Assembly (NCBI GenBank): GCA_965226865.1
Contig: CBDDEH010000003.1
Coordinates: forward strand, 186,001 to 250,000
Source of the DNA: CBDDEH01 sp965226865
Lineage (GTDB): Bacteria > Chloroflexota > Dehalococcoidia > Lucifugimonadales > JAGWBF01
DNA: 64,000 bases
Reading direction: 5' to 3'
In this document: one piece after another, positions 1 through 8,582 of the stretch
Layout: the number at the start of each line of letters is the position of its first letter
Numbering within the stretch: the first letter of the stretch is position 1
Position numbers and translations under genes: made by a program
Notes under the pieces: model-generated
Database searches by the model: none
Told to the model about the DNA's origin: nothing
Seen by the model: only the letters and a program-made list of their open reading frames with translations

Positions 1-552
1 CCGGGACATCAGCACGTCTCCGGTGCCGGCGGCAATGGCCAGCAGCGGGTGATAGCCGCGGGCGCCGGTATAGCCGTGGTGGCGCGCTCCCTCCTTGGCC
101 AGTCCATAGGTCTCGCAGATGGTCGAATCAAGGTCGATGGTCAGGGGCGAGTCGCCGGGTCCGGCCCCAGCGGCCCAGGCCCGGGCCAACAACTGGCGGC
201 TCACCCGGTCCAGCTGGCGGACATGCCCCCACCGGAAGCTGCGCAGGAAGGTCCCCAGGGTGGATGGCGCCTTGACCACGCAGCCTAGAACACCGACCGT
301 CCCACCAGCGCGCAGCGCATCGGCGTCGTCGATGCAGTCGCCGCCTGCCAGCGCGGAAGCGACCAGCGTCAGCATCTTGTCCCCAGTGTTCGCCCGTCCC
401 GGCGCTCCGCCGAGGTCAAGGTGATGGTCGACGAGTTCCCGCAGGCCCAGGTGCCGGGCTAGGGTGGCCGGCAGGAGCAGGCCGGCATTGGCCACCAGGC
501 GATGGTCGTCAAAGAGGATGCGGATACGGTCGGGTTTGTTCTGTGGCAGCAT
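1..552 (-). CDS. IS1380-family transposase, N-terminal part
   Basis: The start codon at 550-552 and the leading residues (MLPQNKPDRIRILFDDHRLV) match the complete transposase at 51107-52432. About 184 residues are present, covering the N-terminal region up to the block containing DLDSTICETYG. In IS1380/IS4-type DDE transposases the first catalytic Asp lies in a strand of this kind. The reading frame is open to the window edge, so the copy could be complete outside it. It transposes only the IS and has no functional link with its neighbours. Confidence 0.88.
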   Translation of the reverse strand, partial: MLPQNKPDRIRILFDDHRLVANAGLLLPATLARHLGLRELVDHHLDLGGAPGRANTGDKMLTLVASALAGGDCIDDADALRAGGTVGVLGCVVKAPSTLGTFLRSFRWGHVRQLDRVSRQLLARAWAAGAGPGDSPLTIDLDSTICETYGLAKEGARHHGYTGARGYHPLLAIAAGTGDVLMSR

Positions 553-673
553 CTATTGGGTGCTCCTTGTTTCCGGGCGGGTTTCTGTTCCAAAACCATT
601 ATCCCAGATTCAGAGGAGCACCCGCTGGCTTCTTCAATGGCTGTCCCCAAGGACGTCCTTCGGTGGATTCGGG
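1..673 (-). mobile_element. IS1380-family element, 5' part (left edge of window)
   Basis: This is the inverted counterpart of the complete element at 50985-52689. The terminal inverted repeat (CCCGAATCCACCGAAGGAC read on the minus strand) ends at about 673, and the rest of the element continues beyond position 1. From 673 down to about position 220 the two copies are almost identical, with one mismatch seen near 639. From there to position 1 they differ at many, mostly synonymous, sites. The target duplication cannot be checked because the other end lies outside the window. The element truncates the lipoprotein gene at 674-1022. Confidence 0.9.
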
Positions 674-1000
<327 letters not shown>

Positions 1001-1022
<22 letters not shown>

Positions 1023-2062
1023 GGCAATGTCTCTGGTACGGCGGGCACCGTCGCGTCTTCTGCTTCGACAGGCGAAGTGATCCGCCTTGGCCCGTCGAAC
1101 TCGTCGAATATGCTGACCATATAGTGACTTGGAGGCACGTTCATCAATAACCTTCCGATATTGTATTGCTCTGCGTCTATCCAGAACCAGTAATCCGCAT
1201 CGTCTCTGGGGCTGTAAAAGGACACCAGGTGATGTGGCCGGCCTTCCAACAGATGGGTTCCCTCCATACGTAATCCGGTCGCGCCTTCCGCATAGCGAAA
1301 GTCAGGGAAGCGGAGCTGGTCATTTCTGCTCTGGAGCTGCCACGGCGAGTCGCCACGGCGATACTACTGCTGATCTCCGGCGATTATGGATTCGCTCCCT
1401 CCAGCCAGCGAATATCGCATACGGTCAGGAGCGTTGAAGTCCAGCACAGTTATTACTCCGTTGATGTTGTTGCATTCATGTAGGGACTTGAGACCGTTCA
1501 TGGCGTCATCAGCCATCTGCAACAACGTCAGGGTAGATTCTGCTTCCGGGCCGTCCGGTATCAGGGGTCCGGTCCGGGGAAGCTCCGGCTCCTTCCCGGT
1601 GAAGAAATCGACTATTCCACTGAAGATCGGCCGGTCCTGGTCGGGTCGATCGGCTACCCGAAAGACGTAGTCAACACTAAATGGATTCGCTTGGCCCGCT
1701 TCGATCGTGACCTTTGCTACCCAGGTCCCAACGATGCTGAGAGCATCGCTTCTGCCGGAAAGCTGACCAGGTCCGTCCGCCTCTAGTAGAAAGGGATCCG
1801 TCGTAATTTCCTGGTCCAGTCGAAAGAGTTGGACAGAGGCCTCGACCTCTTGATCTGCCGGATTGCCCAATGGGTCGGCAAGCTCGAGGAGGATAGTGTT
1901 TGTTCCTACTCTGTTTGGTGTAACCCCCAAAGTGACATTCAGACCGAGGTCATCCAACAAGACCGGCATTGCCATCGGAGCCTCGCTGGCCTTTGTTTCG
2001 TGGGCTATAGCTGTCCTCGCAAGGGGCAGATGGGCCAGGAGAGCCGTCATCAAGAAGAGGCT
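1001..2062 (-). pseudogene. C-terminal part of CopC-CopD-YtkA-like fusion, separated by IS3
   Basis: Read from the IS3 junction, the frame gives SLFLMTALLAHLPLARTAIA, which resembles the last membrane helix of CopD proteins. It is followed by a beta-rich domain (residues like LNVTLGVTPNRVGTNTILLE) typical of YtkA/FixH-like domains fused to CopD. A C-terminal domain follows with an outer-membrane-lipoprotein-like feel (MRYSLAGG, then after an amber codon FPDFRYAEGATGLRMEGTHL). The same frame runs from 2062 to 1001, interrupted only by a TAG at 1364-1366. With one GCT copy and the IS removed, this frame joins perfectly to the CopC-CopD half at 3333-4520. The family assignment comes from the preserved half and is moderately sure here. 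Confidence 0.75.
2060..2062. repeat. Target-site duplication GCT, left copy (IS3)
   Basis: GCT at 2060-2062 directly abuts the left end of the IS3 element and is repeated at 3333-3335 directly after the right end. Three bases is a usual duplication size for the IS3 family. Removing the IS and one copy restores an open reading frame across the junction, which supports the call beyond the short match. Confidence 0.7.
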
Positions 2063-2124
2063 TGAGGTAGGATGGGAAAAGTGGACACCAAAGTCGGATA
2101 AGCTAGAGAGACGGAGGTGTCAGG

Positions 2125-2571
2125 ATGAAGAGGGCCCCGCAAGGAAGGTATACCAGGGAATTCCGACAGGAAGCAGTGAAGCTGGTATTGGAAGAGAATC
2201 TGTCATTGCCAGAGGCAGGGCGTCGGTTGTCCTTACCGCCATCGACGTTGGGGTATTGGGTGAAGCTATATAAGGCCGGCAAATTGGGAGACGTGGACAA
2301 GAGCTACCGGCCCTTGACCGACGTGGAGATGGAGCTGGCCCGGACGAAGAAAGAACTGGCGGAAGTGAAGATGGAGCGGGACATCCTAAAAAAGCAGCCG
2401 CGTACTTTGCCAGGGAGTCGCTGCCCGGTACGCGATGATGAAACAACTGCGGCTCGATTACCCCACATCTGTCCTGAGCCGAATGTTGGTCGTATCGGCC
2501 AGTGGCTACTATGCCTGGGTGGACAGGCCGCCGAGCAAGCGAGCGCGAGAGGAAGTGCGGCTGGAGCTTGA
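2125..2571 (+). CDS. IS3 OrfA (HTH transposase subunit)
   Basis: The N-terminal region contains a helix-turn-helix of the IS3/IS911 OrfA type (YTREFRQEAVKLVLEE, then AGRRLSLPPSTLGYWV). A leucine-zipper-like coiled coil follows up to KMERDILKK at about residue 90. A slippery A-AAA-AAG (2388-2394) lies exactly where IS3 elements make the OrfAB fusion by -1 frameshifting. Beyond it the zero frame has no family resemblance and simply runs to a stop at 2571. OrfA alone normally binds the ends and regulates transposition. Confidence 0.85.
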   Translation: MKRAPQGRYTREFRQEAVKLVLEENLSLPEAGRRLSLPPSTLGYWVKLYKAGKLGDVDKSYRPLTDVEMELARTKKELAEVKMERDILKKQPRTLPGSRCPVRDDETTAARLPHICPEPNVGRIGQWLLCLGGQAAEQASARGSAAGA

Positions 2572-3298
2572 GATCAAGGCGGCCCACAAGCGGACGAGAC
2601 AGACCTATGGCCCGGAACGGTTACAGCGTGACCTGGCGGAGCATGGCGTTCGGGTGGGTATTGGCCGCATCAAGCGTATCCGGAAGAAGTTGGGCATACG
2701 CTGCAAGCAAAAGAGGAGGTTCAAGGCGACCACTCAGTCCAGGCACAGGCTGTCGGTCGCGGAGAACGTCTTGGGCCAGCAGTTCAAGGTCTGCCGGCCC
2801 AACGCAGTGTGGGTCGCAGACATCACATATGTCCCCACAGATGAGGGCTGGCTGTACCTGGCAGGCCACAAGGACCTGTTTACCGGAGAGATCGTGGGCT
2901 ATGCCATGGGAGAACGGTTGAGCAGGAACCTGGTGAGCCAGTCACTCCTCCGGGCGCTCTCCAGCAAGCGTCCCTCAGCGGGAGTCCTGCATCATTCAGA
3001 CCGGGGCAGCCAGTACTGCTCCCAGGAGTATAGGAGTCTTCTGGAACGGTTTGGACTGCAAACCTCCATGAGCAGGACAGGCAATTGTTTTGACAACGCG
3101 CCGATGGAGAGCTTCTGGGGCACCCTCAAGCAAGAACTGGTTCACCACCGCCACTACGGGAGCAGACGAGAGGCAGTTCGTGACATCACGGAATACGTCG
3201 AGAGCTTCTACAATCGCCAGCGCCGGCAGGCTAGGCTAGGATTCCTCTCACCTGCAGCCTATGAAAAGAGCTACTATGCTGGGCTACTGGCTGCATGA
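2435..3298 (+). CDS. IS3 OrfB (DDE integrase), frame broken from OrfA
   Basis: A retroviral-integrase-like catalytic core is present with all three acidic residues: Asp in WVADITY, Asp in HHSDRGSQY and Glu in NAPMESFWGTLK. It is preceded by an HTH_21 region (YGPERLQRDLAEHG). The -1 frame after the slippery site reads AAAYFARESLPGTR and then hits TGA at 2436, whereas OrfB lies in the remaining frame. IS3 proteins normally continue ARESLARYA, so one base appears to be missing near 2423. The OrfAB fusion cannot form and the copy is probably immobile unless this is a sequence error. Confidence 0.85.
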   Translation: MMKQLRLDYPTSVLSRMLVVSASGYYAWVDRPPSKRAREEVRLELEIKAAHKRTRQTYGPERLQRDLAEHGVRVGIGRIKRIRKKLGIRCKQKRRFKATTQSRHRLSVAENVLGQQFKVCRPNAVWVADITYVPTDEGWLYLAGHKDLFTGEIVGYAMGERLSRNLVSQSLLRALSSKRPSAGVLHHSDRGSQYCSQEYRSLLERFGLQTSMSRTGNCFDNAPMESFWGTLKQELVHHRHYGSRREAVRDITEYVESFYNRQRRQARLGFLSPAAYEKSYYAGLLAA

Positions 3299-3329
3299 AA
3301 GCTTTCGTGTCCACTATTGACATCCGACC

Positions 3330-4520
3330 TCAGCTCGTCTTGACGATCAATACCTTTCCGTAGGACGTTTCCGTGAGAGCCCTTAAGGAACCTACTTCAA
3401 GCCAGACGTTATAAACACCGGTCACAGATATTGCTAATACCGAAACGATGGCAAGATTCGAAAAGCGCGCAACCACCCTGCCGATAACTTCGGGATTGGT
3501 GCGCCTGAGAATATGGATTCCTGCGATCAAAGATATCAACCCGCCGATCCATATCGATGCGGCCGCCAGGTGAATAAAGTCCGAAGCCAGGCTGACTGCC
3601 AGGAGATTGTCTCCTGCCGCCGTCGCGTGGCTACCAAAGCTTCGGCCCAATGCGAGAGCTGCGGATAACCCGACGGCGATCCACAAAACTCGGGGTTTTG
3701 TGTGGCCATCCCATTTCAAAACTCTGTACCAAAGCAATACAAGCAGCGCGGCTATTGGTAGCCGAATCAAAAATAGCCAGTCAGGCTGGCTATTCAGGAG
3801 GATATCCGACATGGTTTGGAAGAACCCAGACTCCCCGGATGTGCTAGCCTGGGTTTTATCTATGATGTCGGCTACAAGGGTGATCGCGACCAGGGCAAGT
3901 CCAGTCAAGGCCAGGAAGCGAAACCGGCGGCCTATCTGACGCATCGTTGCCTCGGAGACGAGGCTCATTATCGGCCACCACACGAGAAGCAGAGTCGTAG
4001 CTGCGCCTGCCAGGATGGCGAGCCCCAGGAGCTCTGCCCAGCGTATCGTCGTGTTGGAGAGTGTAGGTTGGGTGTCAACGTCGTCCAGGGATAATATGTT
4101 ACCGGTGCCGAGGAAAAGCCTGCCGCCACCACCGACTGTAAACCGAAATGTGCCGTTGGTGACGTGGGCGTCGGACACCGATGTCACCTGCCAGGCTACA
4201 GTGTAGGTTCCCGGCTCCAAAGACTCGACGTCGACGCTCAGGCTTGTGTCTCCGACGATACGGGTATTCTCGGCGTCGACACGCTCGCCGTCCTTGTTGA
4301 AAACCTTGATCTCGCTAAAAACTGGGTCCGGGGCCTCGGTCATCTGGATGACGACCCGGTCTGGCGCGCTGGTGAGCACCGAGTTGGCCCGGGGGCTGGA
4401 CTTTTCCAGTTCGCCGTGGGCGTAAGCGGTCTCGGAGGCGAATAGGACCAGGACCAACGGAAGCGTGGCGGCTACCACGGCCAAAACAAACACCCTAGGA
4501 CTTCTCAGGGTAGTCGCCAA
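3330..4520 (-). pseudogene. CopC-CopD copper-handling fusion protein, N-terminal part truncated by IS3
   Basis: A signal peptide (to about residue 34, ending YAHGE) leads into a CopC domain. The mature start AHGELEKSSPRANSVL carries the conserved His that begins the Cu site, and DAHVTNGTF supplies a second conserved His near residue 117. A CopD membrane domain starts near residue 160 (WAELLGLAILAGAATTLLLVWW) and shows about seven hydrophobic segments, including a conserved FIHLAAASIWIGGL. CopC binds copper in the periplasm and CopD moves it across the membrane. The protein ends at KVLIVKTS with a stop supplied by the IS. The rest of the gene is at 1001-2062. The join appears shorter than a usual CopD, which normally has two or three further helices, so some sequence may have been lost. 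Confidence 0.85.
3333..3335. repeat. Target-site duplication GCT, right copy (IS3)
   Basis: This is the right-hand partner of GCT at 2060-2062. On the minus strand it forms the AGC serine codon that precedes the IS-derived stop in the truncated CopC-CopD gene. Confidence 0.7.
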
Positions 4521-4621
4521 CTAGACCCCCACTATCGAATTTGTAGACATTGTAGCCGCTGAGCTACAGCGTCGCTATTTGCAATACGATTTAACTTGCT
4601 GATGTAGTCTTTAACGGACAA

Positions 4622-4662
4622 AAAGGAGCACTCCTACTCGGGGTTGGTAGGAGTGCTCCTTT
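4622..4662 (-). terminator. Rho-independent terminator of the DUF1059 gene
   Basis: A perfect 16-bp stem (4622-4637 with 4647-4662) encloses a 9-base loop and is followed on the minus strand by TTTTT. It lies 44 bases after the stop of the small gene at 4706-4855. The stem carries T at both ends and could also act on plus-strand transcripts. The remainder of 4521-4705 shows no gene; it contains a small palindrome TGTAG-CTACA near 4547-4564 upstream of the CopC gene. Confidence 0.85.
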
Positions 4663-4705
4663 CGCCGCCGGAAGTCGACGCCAGCCGCCAGGCTGTTGTT
4701 AATCG

Positions 4706-4855
4706 TTACTGGGGTTGAGCCATAGCCAAAGCGTCTTCTCTGCTGACGTCCTGGCTGTGGACATCTCGGCCATGCTTCTGAACCGCGGTTACCAGTTCAT
4801 CTTCAGTTTCCCCTCGGATGGTTTCTCCACATGGGCAGTTCACTACCAGACTCAT
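4706..4855 (-). CDS. DUF1059-like small protein (49 aa)
   Basis: The protein begins MSLVVNCPCGETIRGETEDE, ends LAMAQPQ, and has an AGGAG site 8 bases before the ATG. The CPCG pair (C7, C9) followed by H28 and H33 in a VQKHGRDVH helix matches the small DUF1059 family, which has a likely metal-binding site and no established function. It is divergent from the SARP regulator that starts at 4939, so the two share an 83-base promoter region. A strong terminator follows it. The family assignment rests on pattern recognition only. Confidence 0.8.
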   Translation of the reverse strand: MSLVVNCPCGETIRGETEDELVTAVQKHGRDVHSQDVSREDALAMAQPQ

Positions 4856-4938
4856 AGCTGTGCTCCTTTCTCACGTTTTGTGCACCTATACAATAGGGAG
4901 ATGGTTTTGACACTTCTTTGGCGAATGGTTGGCAGTCC

Positions 4939-5700
4939 ATGAGCATCCGGATCTTCCTGACAGGGAAAATATCGGTAGACGTGGATGGGAACGTCGTGCT
5001 CGATGAGCGTCGTCTACGTGGGCGGCAGGGGCGCCTGGCATTTGCCTATCTGGCTTGTGAGCGGACAAGGCCTGTTTCCAGGAACGAGCTGGCCAGAATC
5101 ATATGGCCCGATGAAATGGCCTCGTCTTGGGAAGTGGCCCTGAGCGCGTTGATAAGCAGGCTTAGGGGAGTCCTTTCGGTAGATGCACTGAAAGCCCGCG
5201 ATGTATCCCTTGCCAGTGGCTTCGGCCAGCACAGATTGTGGCTTCCTACTGATGCATGGACTGACCTGGAACGGGGCGCCTCGGCCATCGACCGTGCGGA
5301 ATCTGCCCTCCGGTCCGGAGAACCAGGGACTGTGCTAGGGCCGGCGACCGTAGCGGCCACCGTGGCCCGCCGTCCTTTCTTGCCGGGAATCGAAGGCGAG
5401 TGGGTGGAATCCCAACGCAGGAAGCTGGACAGGCAGCTAATCCGGGCCCTCGAGTGTCTTGCCCAGATGAGGTTGGGTACAGGGGAACCGGGTCTCGCAG
5501 TGGAGACCGCCATTGAGGCGGTGGAGCGGGATCCCCTCTGGGAGACCAGCTATCAGCTCCTCATGCGCGCCTACGTCGCGACGGGCAACAGACCCCGAGC
5601 CATAAAGGTTTATCACGATCTCCGAGAGATATTGGCGCAGGAGCTGGGCACAGAGCCCTCGGCCGAAACCGAGTCTCTCTATCTCCAAGCTCTCGGATAG
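4939..5700 (+). CDS. SARP/BTAD-domain transcriptional regulator
   Basis: The N-terminal winged-helix domain starts MSIRIFLTGKISVDVDG and contains RQGRLAFAYLACERTRPVSR and LARIIWPDE, the pattern of AfsR/DnrI-type (SARP) DNA-binding domains. The C-terminal half is a bacterial transcriptional activation domain with TPR-like helices, ending in the hallmark RAIKVYHDLREILAQELGTEPS. At 253 residues it is a stand-alone SARP without an ATPase module. The start at 4939 is chosen over 4918 because the domain begins there; no strong ribosome site is visible. It is divergent from the DUF1059 gene and convergent with the cupredoxin gene. The target genes are unknown. Confidence 0.88.
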   Translation: MSIRIFLTGKISVDVDGNVVLDERRLRGRQGRLAFAYLACERTRPVSRNELARIIWPDEMASSWEVALSALISRLRGVLSVDALKARDVSLASGFGQHRLWLPTDAWTDLERGASAIDRAESALRSGEPGTVLGPATVAATVARRPFLPGIEGEWVESQRRKLDRQLIRALECLAQMRLGTGEPGLAVETAIEAVERDPLWETSYQLLMRAYVATGNRPRAIKVYHDLREILAQELGTEPSAETESLYLQALG

Positions 5701-5701
5701 T

Positions 5702-7312
5702 CTAGTTCGCACGTTGTCCCTTCGCGTACATAACGATGCCTTCTAGCTTTGCGGTCCTGGTTACCTCGAAGTACGCGATGTGGGGCCGGTCTTGGGTGTC
5801 TATCTTGAGAGATACTAGCTGACCTAGCGGTCTGTCTCCCGCCGTCGCAACGGTTTGTGTCTGCCATGAAGAGCCGTCCCAAATAGCCAGATTTACCCTA
5901 CTTTGGTCAGTGTAAGCTATCCATGGGTTTCCTTGGCTATCCAGAGCAAGGGATGTGCTGTTTCTCGCGCCGATGAACCCAAAGGCCAGGTCGTCCAGCG
6001 TGCCTGCTTCTGATATAGACCAGTCAGAATCTTGTCCTTCTTTAGTGGCATATTTGACAATTCCGGAGCTGTTGCTGGTTTTCTGAAGATAGCTAATGTG
6101 AAAGCGGCCCTTGTCGTCGATAACCAGATAAGAGAACAGCCCAGCTTCTGACCCAGCATCAACAGTCTCGAATGTCCAGCGGCGCTCGAGCCGAGTCGCC
6201 AGCCTCAAGTTACTCTTGCTCTGGTTATAGAAAGTTATGTGAGGAGCCCCTTTGGGATCGATCGCGATGGAGGTGGCGTATTTATAGGTCAAGGGGCCGG
6301 TACCGATGGTTTCCACCTGCCATTCGCCATCCGAGTCCAAAAAGTAGTACTCAACGCCTTTTCCGCCAAAGTCCTCAGGGTCGATAGCGCTCATATGAGG
6401 GCGCCCCTCTCGGTCGACGACTATTCGGTTGTCCCAGCCGTCGTGTCCGTCGTTGAAAACGTCTGTGACTTCCCACTCCCCATCTCTGAAGACAGCATAC
6501 GCAGCGTCCCCCTTCTCCGGCTCGAACCGCGTATCCTGATGGTTGTGGTAGCTAACATGCACCGTGTCATCCGGACCAATCGCGATGTCACCCGGGCCAT
6601 AGAAATATCCAACGGACAAGGTGGCGATATCCCAGGCCGAACTGTCCTGGACGGCCACTTTGACGAACCCTCGCAGGTCTTCCAGCATATAGGCTATATA
6701 AGGCGTGCCGGTGCTGTTCAACGCGAGGGCAGGTTTGACTCCCTCATCTACTTCTTCTATGTTCCAGGTAAATGCTTTGCCCGCACCCCCTGGAGTCACC
6801 GGTGTGGGAGTAGAGGTTATCGGGGTAGGCACCGGAGTCGGCTCCGCGGTCGGCGTGGGCGTCTGCTCATCCAGATTGGCTACTACTGTCACGGTGGCCT
6901 GCATGGTACTCGGGTGGACTCTGCAAAAATACTGGAACGTCCCCACTTCGTTGAAGGTGTGGCCAAGCGTATCTTCCTTGCTAAGGAAGTCACTGTTCCA
7001 CTCGCCAGTCTGATTGCCGGGAACCCCTGCGGTGGTTGTGTGGGGCACGTCGTCCTGCTGTATCCAGACAACCGTGGTGTCTACTTTGATGGTCAGGTCT
7101 TCCAACTCGAAGTTCTCGATATTCGAGTTGACCGTTTTCTCTTGTACGGATGTGGTTGGGGTCGCGGGCGGAGAAGTTGGGGTGTTTGTTGGTCGAGCGG
7201 TAGGCGTGGCCGTTGAGACCGACGAAGGAGTATCGGTGGTGGCTCCACCGCAGGCTATCGCTGCACCTAATAGGAAAACCATCCCAGCGACGGCGAGCTT
7301 AGCGTTGAACAC
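5702..7312 (-). CDS. Cupredoxin lipoprotein with C-terminal beta-propeller-like domain
   Basis: GTG at 7310-7312 is preferred because GGGAGG (7320-7325) lies 7 bases before it, giving the signal peptide FNAKLAVAGMVFLLGAAIAC with a lipobox Cys. A Pro/Thr-rich linker leads to a plastocyanin-like domain with the copper ligands His (VPHTTT), Cys and His (FCRVHP) and Met (STM). A second Thr/Pro linker leads to about 350 residues of repeated strands (PHITFYNQS, FHISYLQK, PWIAYTDQS, PHIAYFEV) resembling a six-bladed propeller. It is probably an extracytoplasmic electron-transfer or copper protein anchored to the membrane. It lies in the same neighbourhood as the CopC-CopD wreck. Confidence 0.85.
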   Translation of the reverse strand: MFNAKLAVAGMVFLLGAAIACGGATTDTPSSVSTATPTARPTNTPTSPPATPTTSVQEKTVNSNIENFELEDLTIKVDTTVVWIQQDDVPHTTTAGVPGNQTGEWNSDFLSKEDTLGHTFNEVGTFQYFCRVHPSTMQATVTVVANLDEQTPTPTAEPTPVPTPITSTPTPVTPGGAGKAFTWNIEEVDEGVKPALALNSTGTPYIAYMLEDLRGFVKVAVQDSSAWDIATLSVGYFYGPGDIAIGPDDTVHVSYHNHQDTRFEPEKGDAAYAVFRDGEWEVTDVFNDGHDGWDNRIVVDREGRPHMSAIDPEDFGGKGVEYYFLDSDGEWQVETIGTGPLTYKYATSIAIDPKGAPHITFYNQSKSNLRLATRLERRWTFETVDAGSEAGLFSYLVIDDKGRFHISYLQKTSNSSGIVKYATKEGQDSDWSISEAGTLDDLAFGFIGARNSTSLALDSQGNPWIAYTDQSRVNLAIWDGSSWQTQTVATAGDRPLGQLVSLKIDTQDRPHIAYFEVTRTAKLEGIVMYAKGQRAN

Positions 7313-7401
7313 CGGTGAGCCTCCCATACTCAACTAGTTGGAAGCAAGTGACCACTGAAATTTCGATGCGCCGGTGCCTGATTGGGTTCAGCTTCGATGG
7401 C

Positions 7402-7746
7402 CTAACCCTTGATCATGCCAATGACGTTGCCCTCCGGATCGGCAAAGAGGGCAAAGGTAACCGCATCTGGAATCTCGGTTGGGGGCATGATGGTCTTGCC
7501 ACCCAAACTTTCCGCCTTATCCAGGGAAGCCTGCAGGTCATCCACCTGCACGTAGAAAGTGACCTGATTTCTCCCGCTTCCCGTGGGGCCGATTCCGCCG
7601 TTAATCCCTTCCGCATGGGTGTCCACCATTCCGTAGTTCATGGGGTTGTTGGCGTCGATGTGCCACCCGAATAAGTCGGTGTAGAAGGGCTGAAGTTTTT
7701 CCGCCATATTGGACTGGATCTCGAAATGTACTACCGGATTGGGCAT
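7402..7746 (-). CDS. VOC-family (glyoxalase/bleomycin-resistance-like) protein
   Basis: The protein has 114 residues starting MPNPVVHFEIQSNM after AGGAGGAAC. It contains FYTDLFGWHIDANN, GGIGPTG, VTFYVQVDDLQASLDKAESLGGKTIMPPTEIP and FADPEGNVIGMIK, the two beta-alpha-beta-beta-beta halves of a VOC fold. Metal-ligand positions typical of the family (an early His and a late Glu) are only partly recognisable. Members bind small molecules or catalyse isomerisations or dioxygenations. The substrate is unknown. Confidence 0.85.
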   Translation of the reverse strand: MPNPVVHFEIQSNMAEKLQPFYTDLFGWHIDANNPMNYGMVDTHAEGINGGIGPTGSGRNQVTFYVQVDDLQASLDKAESLGGKTIMPPTEIPDAVTFALFADPEGNVIGMIKG

Positions 7747-7896
7747 TTCCGTTCCTCCTCGAAACAATTTCGTCTGGCAATCCTATCACGTCCGATCTGG
7801 GTAGAGTAGGCCGTGCCAACTGTCTGGTCTTTACGGCGTGGACTATTCGGATTTCCAGAGCGGGATCGTGGTGTTGATCCCTCTTCATTCAAGGGA

Positions 7897-7925
7897 TTGA
7901 CAAATAGCTGACTCATTGGAATAAT
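7897..7925 (+). promoter_or_regulatory. Sigma-70-type promoter of the MarR gene
   Basis: TTGACA (7897-7902), a 17-base spacer and AATAAT (7920-7925) form a near-consensus promoter. Transcription would start near 7932, only about 12 bases before the ATG at 7944, so the message would be almost leaderless. No Shine-Dalgarno sequence is visible, which fits. Confidence 0.75.
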
Positions 7926-7928
7926 TGC

Positions 7929-7940
7929 GTGTATATACTC
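7929..7940. promoter_or_regulatory. Candidate MarR operator, copy 1
   Basis: GTGTATATACTC overlaps the predicted transcription start. Close relatives lie at 8448-8459 (GTGTATATCCAC) and 8551-8562 (GTGCATATACAC), all within the regulator's own locus. An operator in this position would repress the regulator's own promoter. Confidence 0.5.
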
Positions 7941-7943
7941 TCA

Positions 7944-8420
7944 ATGGACTCAGAGAAGGCTATGCAGAGCCAGACAAGCGAAACAGACATTTCAGCGATT
8001 GGCCAGAGGCTCAGCGAGTGCACCCTGGGCAATCTGAGAATGGCGGCGCGGGTGGTCACGCAAGTGTTCGATGAAATGCTGCAGCCCACCGGAATAAAGT
8101 CTACGCAGTACGGCATGCTCGGCGCAGTGGCCGTACTGGGCCCCGACACCATCTCCCGGATCGCCGAGAAAATAGCAATGGATCGGACCACTTTCACCCG
8201 AAACATAAAGCCCCTGGAATCCCTGGGGCTTGTGAGTATCTCACGGGGAAAGGATATGAGGACCAGGATAGTGGACCTCACCGCCACAGGCAAGCAGGTC
8301 CTGATAGACGGGATCCCACTGTGGGAGGCGTGTCAGGAGCGCATGGCCCAGGCGCTGGGCCCCGAGCGGCGACGCGAGCTGGTGGAGAACCTTAGAGCAG
8401 TCGTGAAGATGGTGAACTGA
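7944..8420 (+). CDS. MarR-family transcriptional regulator
   Basis: A winged-helix regulator of 158 residues. It shows a dimerisation helix, then QYGMLGAVAVLGPDTISRIAEKIAMDRTTFTRNIKPLESLGLVSIS (HTH and recognition helix), and a wing with KDMRTRIVDLTATGKQVL, the usual MarR order. ATG at 7944 is preferred over an upstream GTG because the latter lies within the promoter start region. It precedes a broken MMPL exporter on the same strand, a typical regulator-efflux pairing. Repeated 12-base motifs flanking it are likely operators. Confidence 0.9.
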   Translation: MDSEKAMQSQTSETDISAIGQRLSECTLGNLRMAARVVTQVFDEMLQPTGIKSTQYGMLGAVAVLGPDTISRIAEKIAMDRTTFTRNIKPLESLGLVSISRGKDMRTRIVDLTATGKQVLIDGIPLWEACQERMAQALGPERRRELVENLRAVVKMVN

Positions 8421-8443
8421 GGGCCGGATTTTTTAAAAGCGAG

Positions 8444-8483
8444 ATAGGTGTATATCCACCTATTGGATGATTCTCGATCATCC
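8444..8483. promoter_or_regulatory. Two adjacent inverted repeats between marR-like gene and exporter
   Basis: ATAGGTG (8444-8450) pairs with CACCTAT (8457-8463), and GGATGAT (8465-8471) pairs with ATCATCC (8477-8483). The first contains the operator-like GTGTATATCCAC. They may be regulator sites or weak hairpins ending the regulator transcript; there is no clear T-run after them. Confidence 0.5.
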
Positions 8484-8550
8484 GTTTAGCTTTTTGAAAC
8501 TCCATCGACAGTAGGAAGACTTAAGGTTGTGGGCACATTTAGGATGAAAC

Positions 8551-8562
8551 GTGCATATACAC
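8551..8562. promoter_or_regulatory. Candidate MarR operator, copy 3
   Basis: GTGCATATACAC lies immediately before a strong ribosome site (AAAGGAGGTGAT, 8564-8575) in the leader of the exporter gene. It matches the motif at the regulator's own promoter. Confidence 0.5.
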
Positions 8563-8582
8563 TAAAGGAGGTGATTCATCAG

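Larger units (their letters stand above)
2063..3332 (+). mobile_element. IS3-family insertion sequence, 1270 bp
   Basis: The ends are imperfect inverted repeats of about 31 bases beginning TGAGGT at 2063 and, on the other strand, at 3332. The internal part shares GGATG, AGTGGACAC and AAAG. The element carries orfA and orfB on the plus strand and is flanked by GCT. It sits inside a minus-strand CopC-CopD-type gene. The right end supplies a TGA stop (3330-3332) to the upstream half of that gene. Confidence 0.88.

Noticed and set aside
4715..4942. Plus-strand open frame opposite the DUF1059 gene
   Set aside because: It is the antisense of a gene with clear Cys/His motifs and a good ribosome site.
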